Below are positions 5,924 to 12,740 of a stretch of DNA of 19,887 nucleotides, piece after piece (within the stretch, counting starts at the first letter, position 1; the number at the start of each line of letters is the position of its first letter). The stretch lies in assembly GCA_036258195.1 (NCBI GenBank), contig DATAED010000058.1, positions 1 through 19,887 of the forward strand, read 5' to 3'. The position numbers were made by a program, and so were the translations under genes. The DNA is from JAKAIY01 sp036258195 (GTDB lineage: Bacteria; Chloroflexota; Ktedonobacteria; Ktedonobacterales; JADMIN01). The notes beneath the pieces were generated by a model. It searched no databases and was not told the origin of the DNA. It saw only the letters and a list, made by a program, of their open reading frames with translations.

Positions 5924-7282
5924 GTGGCAGTTCAACAGGAGGGCGCACAGCAACAACCCATAACGACGAATCAACCGCCGCCAGACGCCGGGGAGGAGTT
6001 CAGCCAGGCGCTCGAACAACAGATCTCGCGGGCCATCCAGCCCGCGCTGGAAGACTTCCGGCGGCAGATGGCGCAGACGCTGGAGCGCGAGGTGGAGCGT
6101 ATGCCAGGCGTCGCGCCGAGCGCGCCAGACAATCGGGCCACGGAGCCACTGACGGCAGCAGCGGAAGACACCACCAACAATGCTGCAGCGACCGCTCAGA
6201 GCGGGACAGCGCTGCTCGGCCAGGTCGCACAGCGGGCGCAGACAGCCGTGACCGAGACCGCCAGTCAGTCAGTCGGCAAACTCCAGCAACAGCTCACGGG
6301 TATCACGGACACCGTGCAGCCCGCCGTCAACAATACGATCCGCCCTGCGCTGGAGCGCGTGGAGCGCCAGGGCGAGGAATGGGCCACCTCGCTGTTGGTG
6401 GCGGCGCTGACGGCGCTGCTGACCGAATCGTCGCGGCGCTTCATCGAACAGCGCGCCGAGAGCGGCCTGCAGGCGCTGACGCAGAAGCTCTTCGAGGCGG
6501 CGCCACAGGGCGTGACGACACCAGATATGCCCGCCAAGGTGGAGGCGGCGCTGATGGCCATCGTGCGCGATACGCTCGACGCGCTCTTCGCTGAGGGCAT
6601 GCGCGCCAGCGTGCAACACGGCGGCCAGGTAGCCATCCAGCAATCGTTCCACGGCGACTTCGGCGCAGCCGTCAACGGTGTGGAAGAGATCGCCAAGCGC
6701 ATGGGCGAGACGCTGGTGACAGCGCTGCGCCAGCAGTGGCCCACCGTGTTGCGGCTGGCGCTGGCGCTGGCGCTGCTGGCGCTGGATAGCGCACTGACCG
6801 AGAGCGGGCGCAAAGGCAACGCTAAAGGCGCTGGTCACGCCATCCCAGCCAGTCAGAGCAAGACCATAGAGAAGACCACGAGCAGCGCTACGAATGGCGC
6901 TGCCGATACAGAGAAGACCACGAACAAAGACGAACACACACCCGAAGGTAAAGCCGAAGACAAGGCCCAAGATAAGGCTGTAGGTAAGGCCGAAGACAAG
7001 GCTGTAGATAAGCCCGAAAGCAAGTCTGTAGATAAGTCTGAAGGCAAGGCCGAGAGCAAGTCTGTAGATAAGCCTGAAAGCAAGGCCGAGAGCAAGTCTG
7101 AAGATAAGCCTGCGGAGCAGACGACGGAGAAGGCCGCGAGCAAGGCGCCGAGTCGGAGCGCCAGCGGCGGCAAAAGCGCGACAAAGAATGGTGGCCACAC
7201 GGGCAACGGCTCCAGCTCAGCCAGTAAGAGCAGCGGCAGTCGCGCCAGAAGCACAAGCCGCGCGAAGGACACCAAGTCGTGA
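5924..7282 (+). CDS. Helical Ala/Gln-rich protein with charged Lys/Glu/Asp repeat tail
   Basis: A 452-residue protein of unrecognised family. The N-terminal part carries two copies of the motif seen in the preceding gene: QQISRAIQPALEDFRRQM (32-49) and PAVNNTIRPALERVERQ (133-149). Residues about 80-290 are predicted helix, with two hydrophobic stretches, WATSLLVAALTALL (153-166) and TVLRLALALALLAL (274-287). Residues about 340-400 are a four-residue-period charged repeat (GKAE, DKAV, DKPE, SKSV). The C-terminus is Ser/Lys/Arg/Gly-rich, like many disordered nucleic-acid- or surface-binding tails. The start is GTG 5924, 5 bases after AAGGAGG; an upstream extension in the same frame would cross the hairpin at 5849-5889 and lacks a ribosome site. 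It overlaps the next small gene. Phasin-like or LEA-like behaviour is possible but unproven. Confidence 0.8.
   Translation: MAVQQEGAQQQPITTNQPPPDAGEEFSQALEQQISRAIQPALEDFRRQMAQTLEREVERMPGVAPSAPDNRATEPLTAAAEDTTNNAAATAQSGTALLGQVAQRAQTAVTETASQSVGKLQQQLTGITDTVQPAVNNTIRPALERVERQGEEWATSLLVAALTALLTESSRRFIEQRAESGLQALTQKLFEAAPQGVTTPDMPAKVEAALMAIVRDTLDALFAEGMRASVQHGGQVAIQQSFHGDFGAAVNGVEEIAKRMGETLVTALRQQWPTVLRLALALALLALDSALTESGRKGNAKGAGHAIPASQSKTIEKTTSSATNGAADTEKTTNKDEHTPEGKAEDKAQDKAVGKAEDKAVDKPESKSVDKSEGKAESKSVDKPESKAESKSEDKPAEQTTEKAASKAPSRSASGGKSATKNGGHTGNGSSSASKSSGSRARSTSRAKDTKS
6946..7113 (+). repeat. Degenerate 12-bp tandem repeat encoding KxxD/KxxE units
   Basis: About fourteen 12-base units of the type GAAGACAAGGCT / GTAGATAAGTCT run through this stretch and encode four-residue units (xKAE, DKAV, DKPE, SKSV). 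Third positions vary much more than in the 18-bp array at 4153, so the repeat is older or kept by selection on the protein. Confidence 0.85.
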
Positions 7283-7554
7283 TGACTCTTCCCTCTGGCT
7301 CGCCTGCCCTCCAACCACCGCAAGCAGCGCAGCAGCCGCCGCCCGGACAGGATGCGCTCCGCGACGACGCACGCCAGCGGCTCTATGATCTGGCGGGCGA
7401 CGTGGCCGACCAGTTGCGCTCGCTGCCCGCTGGCGACTGGGAGGAGCCGCTCTGGCGGCTGTACGAGCGGCTCCAGCAGGCGCACGCGCGCTACTTCCGC
7501 GCGCTCGGTGGCGCGCGCATGGGCGCTCATCGGGTCGACTTGCAGGCAGCATAG
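7282..7554 (+). CDS. Small helical protein, coupled to the preceding gene; possibly truncated by an amber codon
   Basis: A 90-residue protein of unknown family. The first 25 residues are Pro/Gln/Ala-rich. The remainder is a predicted amphipathic helix pair (LYDLAGDVADQLRSL, then EEPLWRLYERLQQAHARYF). The ATG overlaps the previous stop (TGATG). GTG 7279, in the same frame and 9 bases after AAGGA, is an equally good start and would add one residue. The gene ends with TAG at 7552-7554, but the same frame stays open for 20 further codons with the same composition and helical character (to TGA 7615-7617). The natural product may therefore be about 111 residues. By operon position it belongs with the two helical proteins upstream. 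Confidence 0.65.
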   Translation: MTLPSGSPALQPPQAAQQPPPGQDALRDDARQRLYDLAGDVADQLRSLPAGDWEEPLWRLYERLQQAHARYFRALGGARMGAHRVDLQAA

Positions 7555-7617
7555 GAGGCGATGCGCGAGCTACTGTTGTGGGAGTTGCTGGCGCTCTATC
7601 GCGCCGGGCGCGAGTGA
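7555..7617 (+). other. In-frame continuation past the amber codon, or an 18-codon separate ORF
   Basis: After TAG 7552-7554 the frame continues GAG GCG ATG CGC GAG CTA..., encoding EAMRELLLWELLALYRAGRE. This reads as a natural extension of the helix ending VDLQAA, and a CAG codon (Gln) instead of TAG would join the two. Alternatively ATG 7561 starts a tiny separate ORF, but its only ribosome site (AGGAGG, 7553-7558) is just 2 bases away, which is too close. Confidence 0.4.
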
Positions 7618-7653
7618 GAGCGCGCGCTACCCTGGGGACTTGAGCAGAACACA

Positions 7654-7685
7654 AGCGGGTCGCGGCTGTATCGCCGCGACCCGCT
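7654..7685. terminator. Strong 13-bp hairpin between the helical-protein operon and tRNA-Asp
   Basis: AGCGGGTCGCGGC (7654-7666) pairs perfectly with GCCGCGACCCGCT (7673-7685), with a 6-base loop TGTATC. On the - strand it is followed by TGTGTTCT, moderately T-rich; it lies 28 bases past the 3' end of the tRNA. On the + strand the following GTTGCG is weaker. It probably ends the tRNA transcript and may act in both directions. Confidence 0.7.
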
Positions 7686-7713
7686 GTTGCGTAGGGGATG
7701 AATTGCTATTGGG

Positions 7714-7787
7714 CGGACCCGACGGGGTTCGAACCCGCGATCTCCGGCGTGACAGGCCGGCGTGTTAGGCCGCTACACTACGGGTCC
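7714..7787 (-). tRNA. tRNA-Asp (anticodon GTC)
   Basis: The 74-base cloverleaf is complete on the - strand. The acceptor stem GGACCCG pairs with CGGGTCC, and the discriminator is G. The anticodon arm is CCGGC-CTGTCAC-GCCGG with anticodon GTC, and the T arm is GCGGG-TTCGAAC-CCCGT. The D arm begins TAGTGTAGC. The CCA end is not encoded (CCC follows the discriminator), so CCA must be added after transcription. The gene has its own promoter and a hairpin downstream. Confidence 0.97.
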
Positions 7788-7810
7788 ACGACTGCTCGCG
7801 CAGCAAAGAG

Positions 7811-7840
7811 AGAATACCACGGCGCTCGTGGCGCTGTCAA
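7811..7840 (-). promoter_or_regulatory. Sigma-70-type promoter of tRNA-Asp
   Basis: On the - strand, TTGACA (7840-7835) and TATTCT (7816-7811) are separated by 18 bases. The -35 box is perfect and the -10 box matches 4 of 6. The expected start of transcription is about 15-20 bases before the mature tRNA 5' end at 7787. The remaining gap 7841-8029 holds no gene that I can support. Confidence 0.65.
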
Positions 7841-8029
7841 CCGCAACCGCTCAGTTTTTGCCTGACTCCACGCCGCGCAAGAGCGCCCGCTGCCGCAGGT
7901 ACGTTTGTCCTCAACGCTATGGATTCGCAGGTGAGCAGAGGAATGAGACGGCAGGCTCACTCAGCAGAACCTCGCCATACCATCGCAGGGCTTCGCGGCA
8001 GACACCACCCGGCGCGGCATCTGATGTCC

Positions 8030-9922
8030 TCATCGTTTGGCTTCAATCATGAATCCGGAGAAGAAGTCGATAAGCGATTCGCGGGCGTGTAAGGGCAGAA
8101 TGCCTGCGACATATTGATCAGGCCGAACAATAACGAGAGCCCCAGTTCGGCGGTCAATGCCACGCATATCGAAGATATCCTGACCGCTTTTGAGATCAGG
8201 GCAAAATACCTTCTCATAATCAATCAGGCCATACCGTCCCTTGGAAGGCAGCAAGAGCGGTGGCATCTTGTCAACGGCCAGATCACGATGGCCTTGTTGG
8301 AAGACGGCCCGTACATCAATAATCGCATCGATGTCAGCTTCCTGCGGCGTGTAGCGACGAATCGGCGACAGCAGGTCATGTTGCAGGAAAGCACACAGTG
8401 CGGCAACGTCACCGTCGGGCAGCCTGCTATCGTTAGCCGAAGCAAATGCAATCAGACGCCAGCGACCGTCTGCCTTGAGGATATGGCCTAGTTGCATCGG
8501 CGCCGCATCGGCTAAACGAATGACAGGGGCTGAATGGAAGCGCATGCCGATGGTCAGTCCTGCCGCCAGTTGCTGGTGTGTGTCCGGCATGACGATCAGT
8601 GATGGGCCGTAGCGGGTTTCAACTCCCGCAGTATAACGTCCGTGCTTCTTGAAATACCGCTCGAATTCTTCTGACACCGCCCCTTCGCCAGAGCGCGCGC
8701 TAAACAGTTTCGCCATGTCGCGGTCGAAGTCAATCAGTTCTTTTGCTTTGGCATATCGCTCGAGCGAATAGGTATGCAACAGCTTGGGATCAGCTCTGCC
8801 AGCGATGACGGAAGCCAGCTTCCAGCCCAGGTTGAACGTATCGGCCATCGAGACATTCATCCCTTGCCCGGCTTTGGGGCTGTGGGTATGGCACGCATCG
8901 CCAGCGATGAACACGCGGGGTGAGCGGGTTTCTCGCTCATGCTCAGGGACATCGTCGAAGGTGTCGCAGAGGCGCTGGCCAATCTCATAGGCCGAACACC
9001 AGGCGACTTCTCGCAGTTCCAGCGTGTAAGGATAGAGTATGGCGTTCGCCTTTGCGAGGAGGATTTCCGAAGTCACCTGGCGGTCGGCAGCGCGTTCGCT
9101 TCCATGGAGCTCATCCAGTTCGATATACATGCGTACCATGTAGCCGCCCTCGCGCGGAATGAGCAGGAGGCTTCCCTCTGTTGCGGACTGGATAGCGCTC
9201 TTCAAACGGATGTCTGGAAAATCGGTGATCGGCAGGACATCCATGACACCCCAGAGCTGTCGCGCCGCCTCGCCCTGCAAGGTATACCCCAGCCATTCAC
9301 GCACGGCGCTGCGCGCGCCGTCACAGCCCACGACGTAGCGGGCGCGAATGCGATCTGTTTGTCCCTGCTGACCTTCCTCCAGACAATCGAATGTGGCCGT
9401 CAGGGGATAAACAGGATCATCAGTCATCACGAGATCTTTCAGCCGATGGTTATAGTCGGGAGCCAGTCGGTGCGGTGAGTTCTTCATCACGTCGAGGTAG
9501 AAGTCATGCACCCTGGCCTGGCTCAGGATGACATGCGGCATCTCTGATAAATCATCTTCGACATCTTGAATGCGATCAGCCCGGACAATACCCTCGTTGT
9601 CTGCGCTGGGGCGCCAGAATGTGGTTTCGTTGACCCGATAGGCTTCTCTAGCAACCTTTTCAGCGAATCCAAACGCCTCGAACATTTCCATTGATCGGCA
9701 GGCAACACCATCGGCTCGACCTATCTGCAGGGGGCCAGGCAGTTGCTCGGTGATCCTGGTTGTCACGTGGGGAAACGCTGAAAGTTGTGCTGCAAGTGTC
9801 AGCCCTGCCGGGCCGCACCCAATGATCAGCACATCCACTGTAGGAGAGCGATTGCCTGCATCGTCTACAGGCTCCGCAATGTCCGGATTCCGGGGATGGA
9901 AACCGTTCAGATGATATTGCAT
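8030..9922 (-). CDS. mobA: FAD-dependent 3-hydroxybenzoate 4-monooxygenase (MobA-like)
   Basis: A 630-residue flavoprotein monooxygenase of the phenol hydroxylase/MobA group; Comamonas MobA is about 639. It shows the FAD/NAD dinucleotide motif GCGPAG (35-40), GRADGVACRSMEMFEAF (about 68-84), the DG motif YVVGCDGARSAVR, and the second FAD motif FIAGDACHTHSPKAGQGMN. A C-terminal thioredoxin-fold domain ends FDMRGIDRRTGALVIVRPDQY. From memory, the MobA active-site Asp, Lys, His and Tyr all have counterparts here (D71, K in RLKSAIQS, H in PHVILSQ, Y in MYIELDEL). The reaction is NADPH- and O2-dependent hydroxylation of 3-hydroxybenzoate to protocatechuate. Sampled 60-base lines are 45-55% GC against 73-78% nearby, suggesting acquisition. 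No protocatechuate pathway gene is adjacent. ATG 9922 has AAGGAGAGG just upstream. Confidence 0.88.
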   Translation of the reverse strand: MQYHLNGFHPRNPDIAEPVDDAGNRSPTVDVLIIGCGPAGLTLAAQLSAFPHVTTRITEQLPGPLQIGRADGVACRSMEMFEAFGFAEKVAREAYRVNETTFWRPSADNEGIVRADRIQDVEDDLSEMPHVILSQARVHDFYLDVMKNSPHRLAPDYNHRLKDLVMTDDPVYPLTATFDCLEEGQQGQTDRIRARYVVGCDGARSAVREWLGYTLQGEAARQLWGVMDVLPITDFPDIRLKSAIQSATEGSLLLIPREGGYMVRMYIELDELHGSERAADRQVTSEILLAKANAILYPYTLELREVAWCSAYEIGQRLCDTFDDVPEHERETRSPRVFIAGDACHTHSPKAGQGMNVSMADTFNLGWKLASVIAGRADPKLLHTYSLERYAKAKELIDFDRDMAKLFSARSGEGAVSEEFERYFKKHGRYTAGVETRYGPSLIVMPDTHQQLAAGLTIGMRFHSAPVIRLADAAPMQLGHILKADGRWRLIAFASANDSRLPDGDVAALCAFLQHDLLSPIRRYTPQEADIDAIIDVRAVFQQGHRDLAVDKMPPLLLPSKGRYGLIDYEKVFCPDLKSGQDIFDMRGIDRRTGALVIVRPDQYVAGILPLHARESLIDFFSGFMIEAKR

Positions 9923-9946
9923 CCTCCCTCTCCTTTCAGTACCCTC

Positions 9947-9974
9947 ATTCTATCAGGGAACGTGGCCGTGTCAT
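9947..9974 (-). promoter_or_regulatory. Sigma-70-type promoter of the mobA-like gene
   Basis: On the - strand, ATGACA (9974-9969), 16 bases, then TAGAAT (9952-9947). Each box matches the consensus at 5 of 6 positions. Transcription would start near 9940, leaving a leader of about 18 bases that consists mainly of the ribosome site. Confidence 0.6.
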
Positions 9975-10005
9975 CGGCTGCTCCTCCCTTTCTCTTGAGC
10001 CGATG
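9972..10005. promoter_or_regulatory. Interrupted palindrome overlapping the mobA -35 box (candidate operator)
   Basis: CATCGGCT (9972-9979) and AGCCGATG (9998-10005) are perfect inverted copies 18 bases apart. The centres of the two half-sites are 26 bases apart, between two and three helical turns. The first arm overlaps the -35 hexamer at 9969-9974. A regulator bound here could control the monooxygenase; no regulator gene is visible in the window. Confidence 0.45.
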
Positions 10006-10094
10006 GGTGTTCGGGCGCGTCAGGCGAGGGCGCCACCTCCTTCTTCGCGAAGGCAACGACAGCATGACGGAAGCAGGATGGATGGGAGCGCGCC

Positions 10095-10820
10095 ATGAGC
10101 ACATCGACTCCGGCGGACTATGATCCCTTCGCCGAGCGCTACGCCGAGATGGTCGCGTGGCGCGAAGCCGACCCCACGCGCGATCTGCCGCTGGCGCCGC
10201 TGCTGGCGGAGGCGGGCGACGTGGCGGGCCTCCAGACGCTCGACGCCGCCTGTGGCGAGGGCTATCTGGCGCGCATCCTGGCGCGGCGCGGCGCAGTCGT
10301 GACGGGCGCCGACCTCTCCGCCCGGCTGATCGCCCTGGCCGAGCGACGCGCCGCCACCGCGCCAGACGACCCGCCGATCCGCTACCTCGTCGCCGATCTC
10401 AGCCAGCCGCTGCCCGCCGCGCTAGAGGGCTTCGCGCTGGCGGTGAGCCATCTGGCGCTGAATGACATCGCCGACGAGCGCGGTTTCTTCCGCACGGTCG
10501 CCGATGTTGTTGCGCCGGGCGGGCGCTTCATCCTCTCGCTGAACAATCCGTACTCCTACGTGCTGCGCAGCCATGTGCGCGACTACTTCGCGGCAGGCGC
10601 CTACAGCTATCGCGGGATGGCTGAGCAAGGCGTCGCGGTCAGCTTCTACCAGCGCACACTGGCGCAGTATCTGGATGCGGCCTTCGCGGCGAGCTGGCGG
10701 CTGCGGCGGCTGATCGATGTGCCGACGCCCGAGGGCAGCTTCACCCGCCGCGCCGATACCCTGCTGCCCATGGGCTATCACTTCCCGTTCTTTATGATCC
10801 TGAGCCTGGAGCGGGCATGA
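10095..10820 (+). CDS. Class I SAM-dependent methyltransferase
   Basis: A 241-residue protein with the Rossmann methyltransferase motifs: motif I LDAACGEGYLARILA (about 48-62), the acidic end of strand 2 (VVTGADLS), motif II YLVADLSQPLP (about 96-106) and the post-II/III region APGGRFILSLNNP. The N-terminal DYDPFAERYAEM is typical of the small UbiE/Tam-like group. The substrate cannot be read from sequence. It stands head-to-head with the mobA-like gene, and its 3' end overlaps the convergent NmrA-type gene by 29 bases. Its GC is high, like the genome around it. The ATG at 10095 has only a weak ribosome site (GGGAGCG). Confidence 0.88.
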   Translation: MSTSTPADYDPFAERYAEMVAWREADPTRDLPLAPLLAEAGDVAGLQTLDAACGEGYLARILARRGAVVTGADLSARLIALAERRAATAPDDPPIRYLVADLSQPLPAALEGFALAVSHLALNDIADERGFFRTVADVVAPGGRFILSLNNPYSYVLRSHVRDYFAAGAYSYRGMAEQGVAVSFYQRTLAQYLDAAFAASWRLRRLIDVPTPEGSFTRRADTLLPMGYHFPFFMILSLERA

Positions 10821-11748
10821 TCGCTGATGGCTCCTGGCTTGCCGCTCCTCCGTTGGCAAGCTGCGCGTAGAAGTCGGCGAGGTGGGTGTGGCCCGAGCAC
10901 GGCGCGACCATATCCTCCGTCATGACCGCGCGGAAGAAGCGCAGGAAGCCCGCCGCCGTCGGATTGAACGGCTTCACCACTGCGCTGACGCCCTCCACCA
11001 GCCCAGGGGCGATGCGCAGGGTGCGCGGCGGCTTGCCTAGCGCACGGAACGCCATCTGCGCGATCTCGGCATAGCTATAGACATCCGGCCCGCCCAGCTC
11101 GATGGTCGCATTGCGCGCAGCCGGATCCTCGATGCAGCGGATGACTGCCTCGGCCAGGTCGGTCGGGTGGATCGGGTTCATGCGCGCCGCGCCATCGCCG
11201 AGCTGGATGACGCGCCCACGCCGCGCTTGATCGAAGATGATCTCCATGTCGTTGAAGAAGCCCGTTGGCCGCAGCACTGTCCAGGGGACGCCAGACGTTT
11301 GCAGCGCATCGATGAAGCGCTCGCGAGGCTCGACCACCGCGATGCTGCGCCGCAACTGCTCGCCGTGCAGCACCCCTGCGAAGACGAAGCGCTGGACGCC
11401 CGCCGCCTCCGCCAGGCGCAGCACGTTGAGGTTGCCCTGGTAGTCCACCTCCCAGGGGGTCGGCCTGCGCTTGAGCGAGCGCACGCCCAGCGTCGAGACG
11501 ACGATGGAGACGCCATCGCACAGCCCCGCCAGCGTCTCTGGCCGCGTGACCTGCCCGACGAAGACCTCGACGCCAGCGTCAGGTATGAACCCCAGCCGCT
11601 GCGGGTCGCGCGCCAGCGCCCGCACCGGATAACCCGCGCGCCGCAGCGCGGCGACGATGTGCCGCCCCAGATAGCCCGTGGCGCCGACAACCAGCACGGT
11701 TGGCCGCGTGGCCTGCGCTGGCTCCCTGGTATTGCTCACGTCAGACAT
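10792..11748 (-). CDS. NAD(P)-binding, NmrA-like atypical SDR protein
   Basis: A 318-residue protein with an N-terminal Rossmann fold: VLVVGATGYLGRHIVAAL (G-A-T-G-x-x-G at about 23-29). Further matches to atypical SDRs are RALARDP, VDYQGNLNVLRLAEAAGV, VPWTVLRPTGFFNDM and NPIHPTDLAEAVIRCIEDP. There is no classical Y-x-x-x-K catalytic pair, so it may be a redox sensor, a chaperone-like protein, or a reductase that uses another mechanism. ATG 11748 is preferred because AAAGGA lies 8 bases upstream; two further in-frame starts (11769, 11757) lie upstream but have worse sites. A TetR-type operator sits 45 bases upstream, so expression is probably controlled by a repressor. Its end overlaps the convergent methyltransferase. 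Confidence 0.87.
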   Translation of the reverse strand: MSDVSNTREPAQATRPTVLVVGATGYLGRHIVAALRRAGYPVRALARDPQRLGFIPDAGVEVFVGQVTRPETLAGLCDGVSIVVSTLGVRSLKRRPTPWEVDYQGNLNVLRLAEAAGVQRFVFAGVLHGEQLRRSIAVVEPRERFIDALQTSGVPWTVLRPTGFFNDMEIIFDQARRGRVIQLGDGAARMNPIHPTDLAEAVIRCIEDPAARNATIELGGPDVYSYAEIAQMAFRALGKPPRTLRIAPGLVEGVSAVVKPFNPTAAGFLRFFRAVMTEDMVAPCSGHTHLADFYAQLANGGAASQEPSAIMPAPGSGS

Positions 11749-11792
11749 GATATGCATCCTTTCCCTCAAGCGTTCAAGCGGTCTCGGTATTA

Positions 11793-11812
11793 ATGACTGA
11801 CCAGTCAGTCAT
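11793..11812. promoter_or_regulatory. TetR-family operator palindrome
   Basis: ATGACTGAC-CA-GTCAGTCAT: 9-base arms, perfectly symmetric around a 2-base centre. The T-G-A-C-T-G-A-C / G-T-C-A-G-T-C-A form is a common target of TetR/AcrR-type repressors. It lies 45 bases before the NmrA-like start and 142 bases before the SDR start, so it may control one or both divergent genes. No TetR gene is in the window. Confidence 0.75.
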
Positions 11813-11953
11813 ATAGTAACACATGGCGCGATTGCATGCCAGGCTCGCGCGAAGTCTCGACTAGCGACGACTCGCCACATCCGCTATCGTCTGTCGTGCG
11901 GGCGCTGCGGGCGTCCAGTGGACACTGATCCCACTCATGAGGAGCGTAGAACG

Positions 11954-12739
11954 ATGCAGACATCTCCACAGGCTGCGACGATCCCGAGCGATCTGCTGGC
12001 GGGTAAGGTCGCCATCATCACCGGGGCCAGCCGGGGTATCGGAGCAGTCTCGGCGCACGTCTTCGCGGCGGCAGGGGCGACGGTCGTGCTGGCCGCGCGC
12101 GACGAGCAGGCGCTGGAGACAGTGGCGGCGCAGATCCGCAGCTCCGGCGCTCGCGCGCTCGTCGCTCCGACCGATGCGGGCGACGCGGCGGCGGTGGAGC
12201 GGCTGATCCAGCGCACGCTCGACACCTACGGGCGCCTCGACGCCGCCTTCAACAACGCCGCCGACACCCACAGACCCACGCCGCTGGCCGACCTGAGCGT
12301 GGAGGACTTCGACCGCGTCATGCACAGCGGGCTGCGCGGCGTCTTTCTCTCGATGAAGTATGAGATTCCCGCGATGCTGGCGAGCGGCGGCGGCGCCATC
12401 GTCAATATGTCCTCCACTGCGGGAGCACAAGGCGTGCGCGGGATGTCCATCTATTCCAGCGTCAAGCACGGCGTGGTTGGCCTGACGAAGAGCGCCGCGC
12501 TCGACTACGCCGCACGTGGCATCCGGGTAAACGCCATCGCCCCCGGGCCGATCATGAACGACCGGCTACGCGCGCTGGATGAGCAGCAGCTCGGGCGCGT
12601 AGCGAGCGCCGTGCCGATGGCGCGGCTGGGGCAGCCAGAAGAGGTGGCGGCGATGGCGGCATGGCTCTGCTCCGATCTGGCATCGTTCATCACCGGCGCC
12701 ACGCTGTCGATCGATGGCGGGCGGCTGGCGGGCGCGTAG
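11954..12739 (+). CDS. Classical short-chain dehydrogenase/reductase (SDR)
   Basis: A 261-residue protein with the full classical SDR layout: cofactor motif TGASRGIG (23-30), FNNAAD (99-104, the NNAG position), catalytic Ser154 (VNMSSTAGAQG), Tyr167 and Lys171 (Y-S-S-V-K), then PGPIMND and a C-terminal SIDGG. The length is standard for the FabG-like group. Arg49 at the end of strand 2 suggests NADP(H) preference, but this is weak. The tetrad asparagine (normally N-L-x-G-V-F) is replaced by Gly126 (S-G-L-R-G-V-F). ATG 11954 has GAGGAG 9 bases upstream; GTG 11918 is an alternative but lacks support. The substrate is unknown. It is divergent from the NmrA-like gene, with the TetR operator between them. 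Confidence 0.93.
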   Translation: MQTSPQAATIPSDLLAGKVAIITGASRGIGAVSAHVFAAAGATVVLAARDEQALETVAAQIRSSGARALVAPTDAGDAAAVERLIQRTLDTYGRLDAAFNNAADTHRPTPLADLSVEDFDRVMHSGLRGVFLSMKYEIPAMLASGGGAIVNMSSTAGAQGVRGMSIYSSVKHGVVGLTKSAALDYAARGIRVNAIAPGPIMNDRLRALDEQQLGRVASAVPMARLGQPEEVAAMAAWLCSDLASFITGATLSIDGGRLAGA

Positions 12740-12740
12740 A

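Noticed and set aside
7762..8052. A 96-codon + strand ORF across the tRNA 5' end and the tRNA promoter
   Set aside because: It overlaps the tRNA gene and its promoter and shows no recognisable domain.
7714..9975. Integrative element at tRNA-Asp carrying the mobA-like gene
   Set aside because: I found no direct repeat of the tRNA 3' end on the far side of the gene, and no integrase or other mobile gene. Low GC is kept as evidence of transfer, but not of a defined element.
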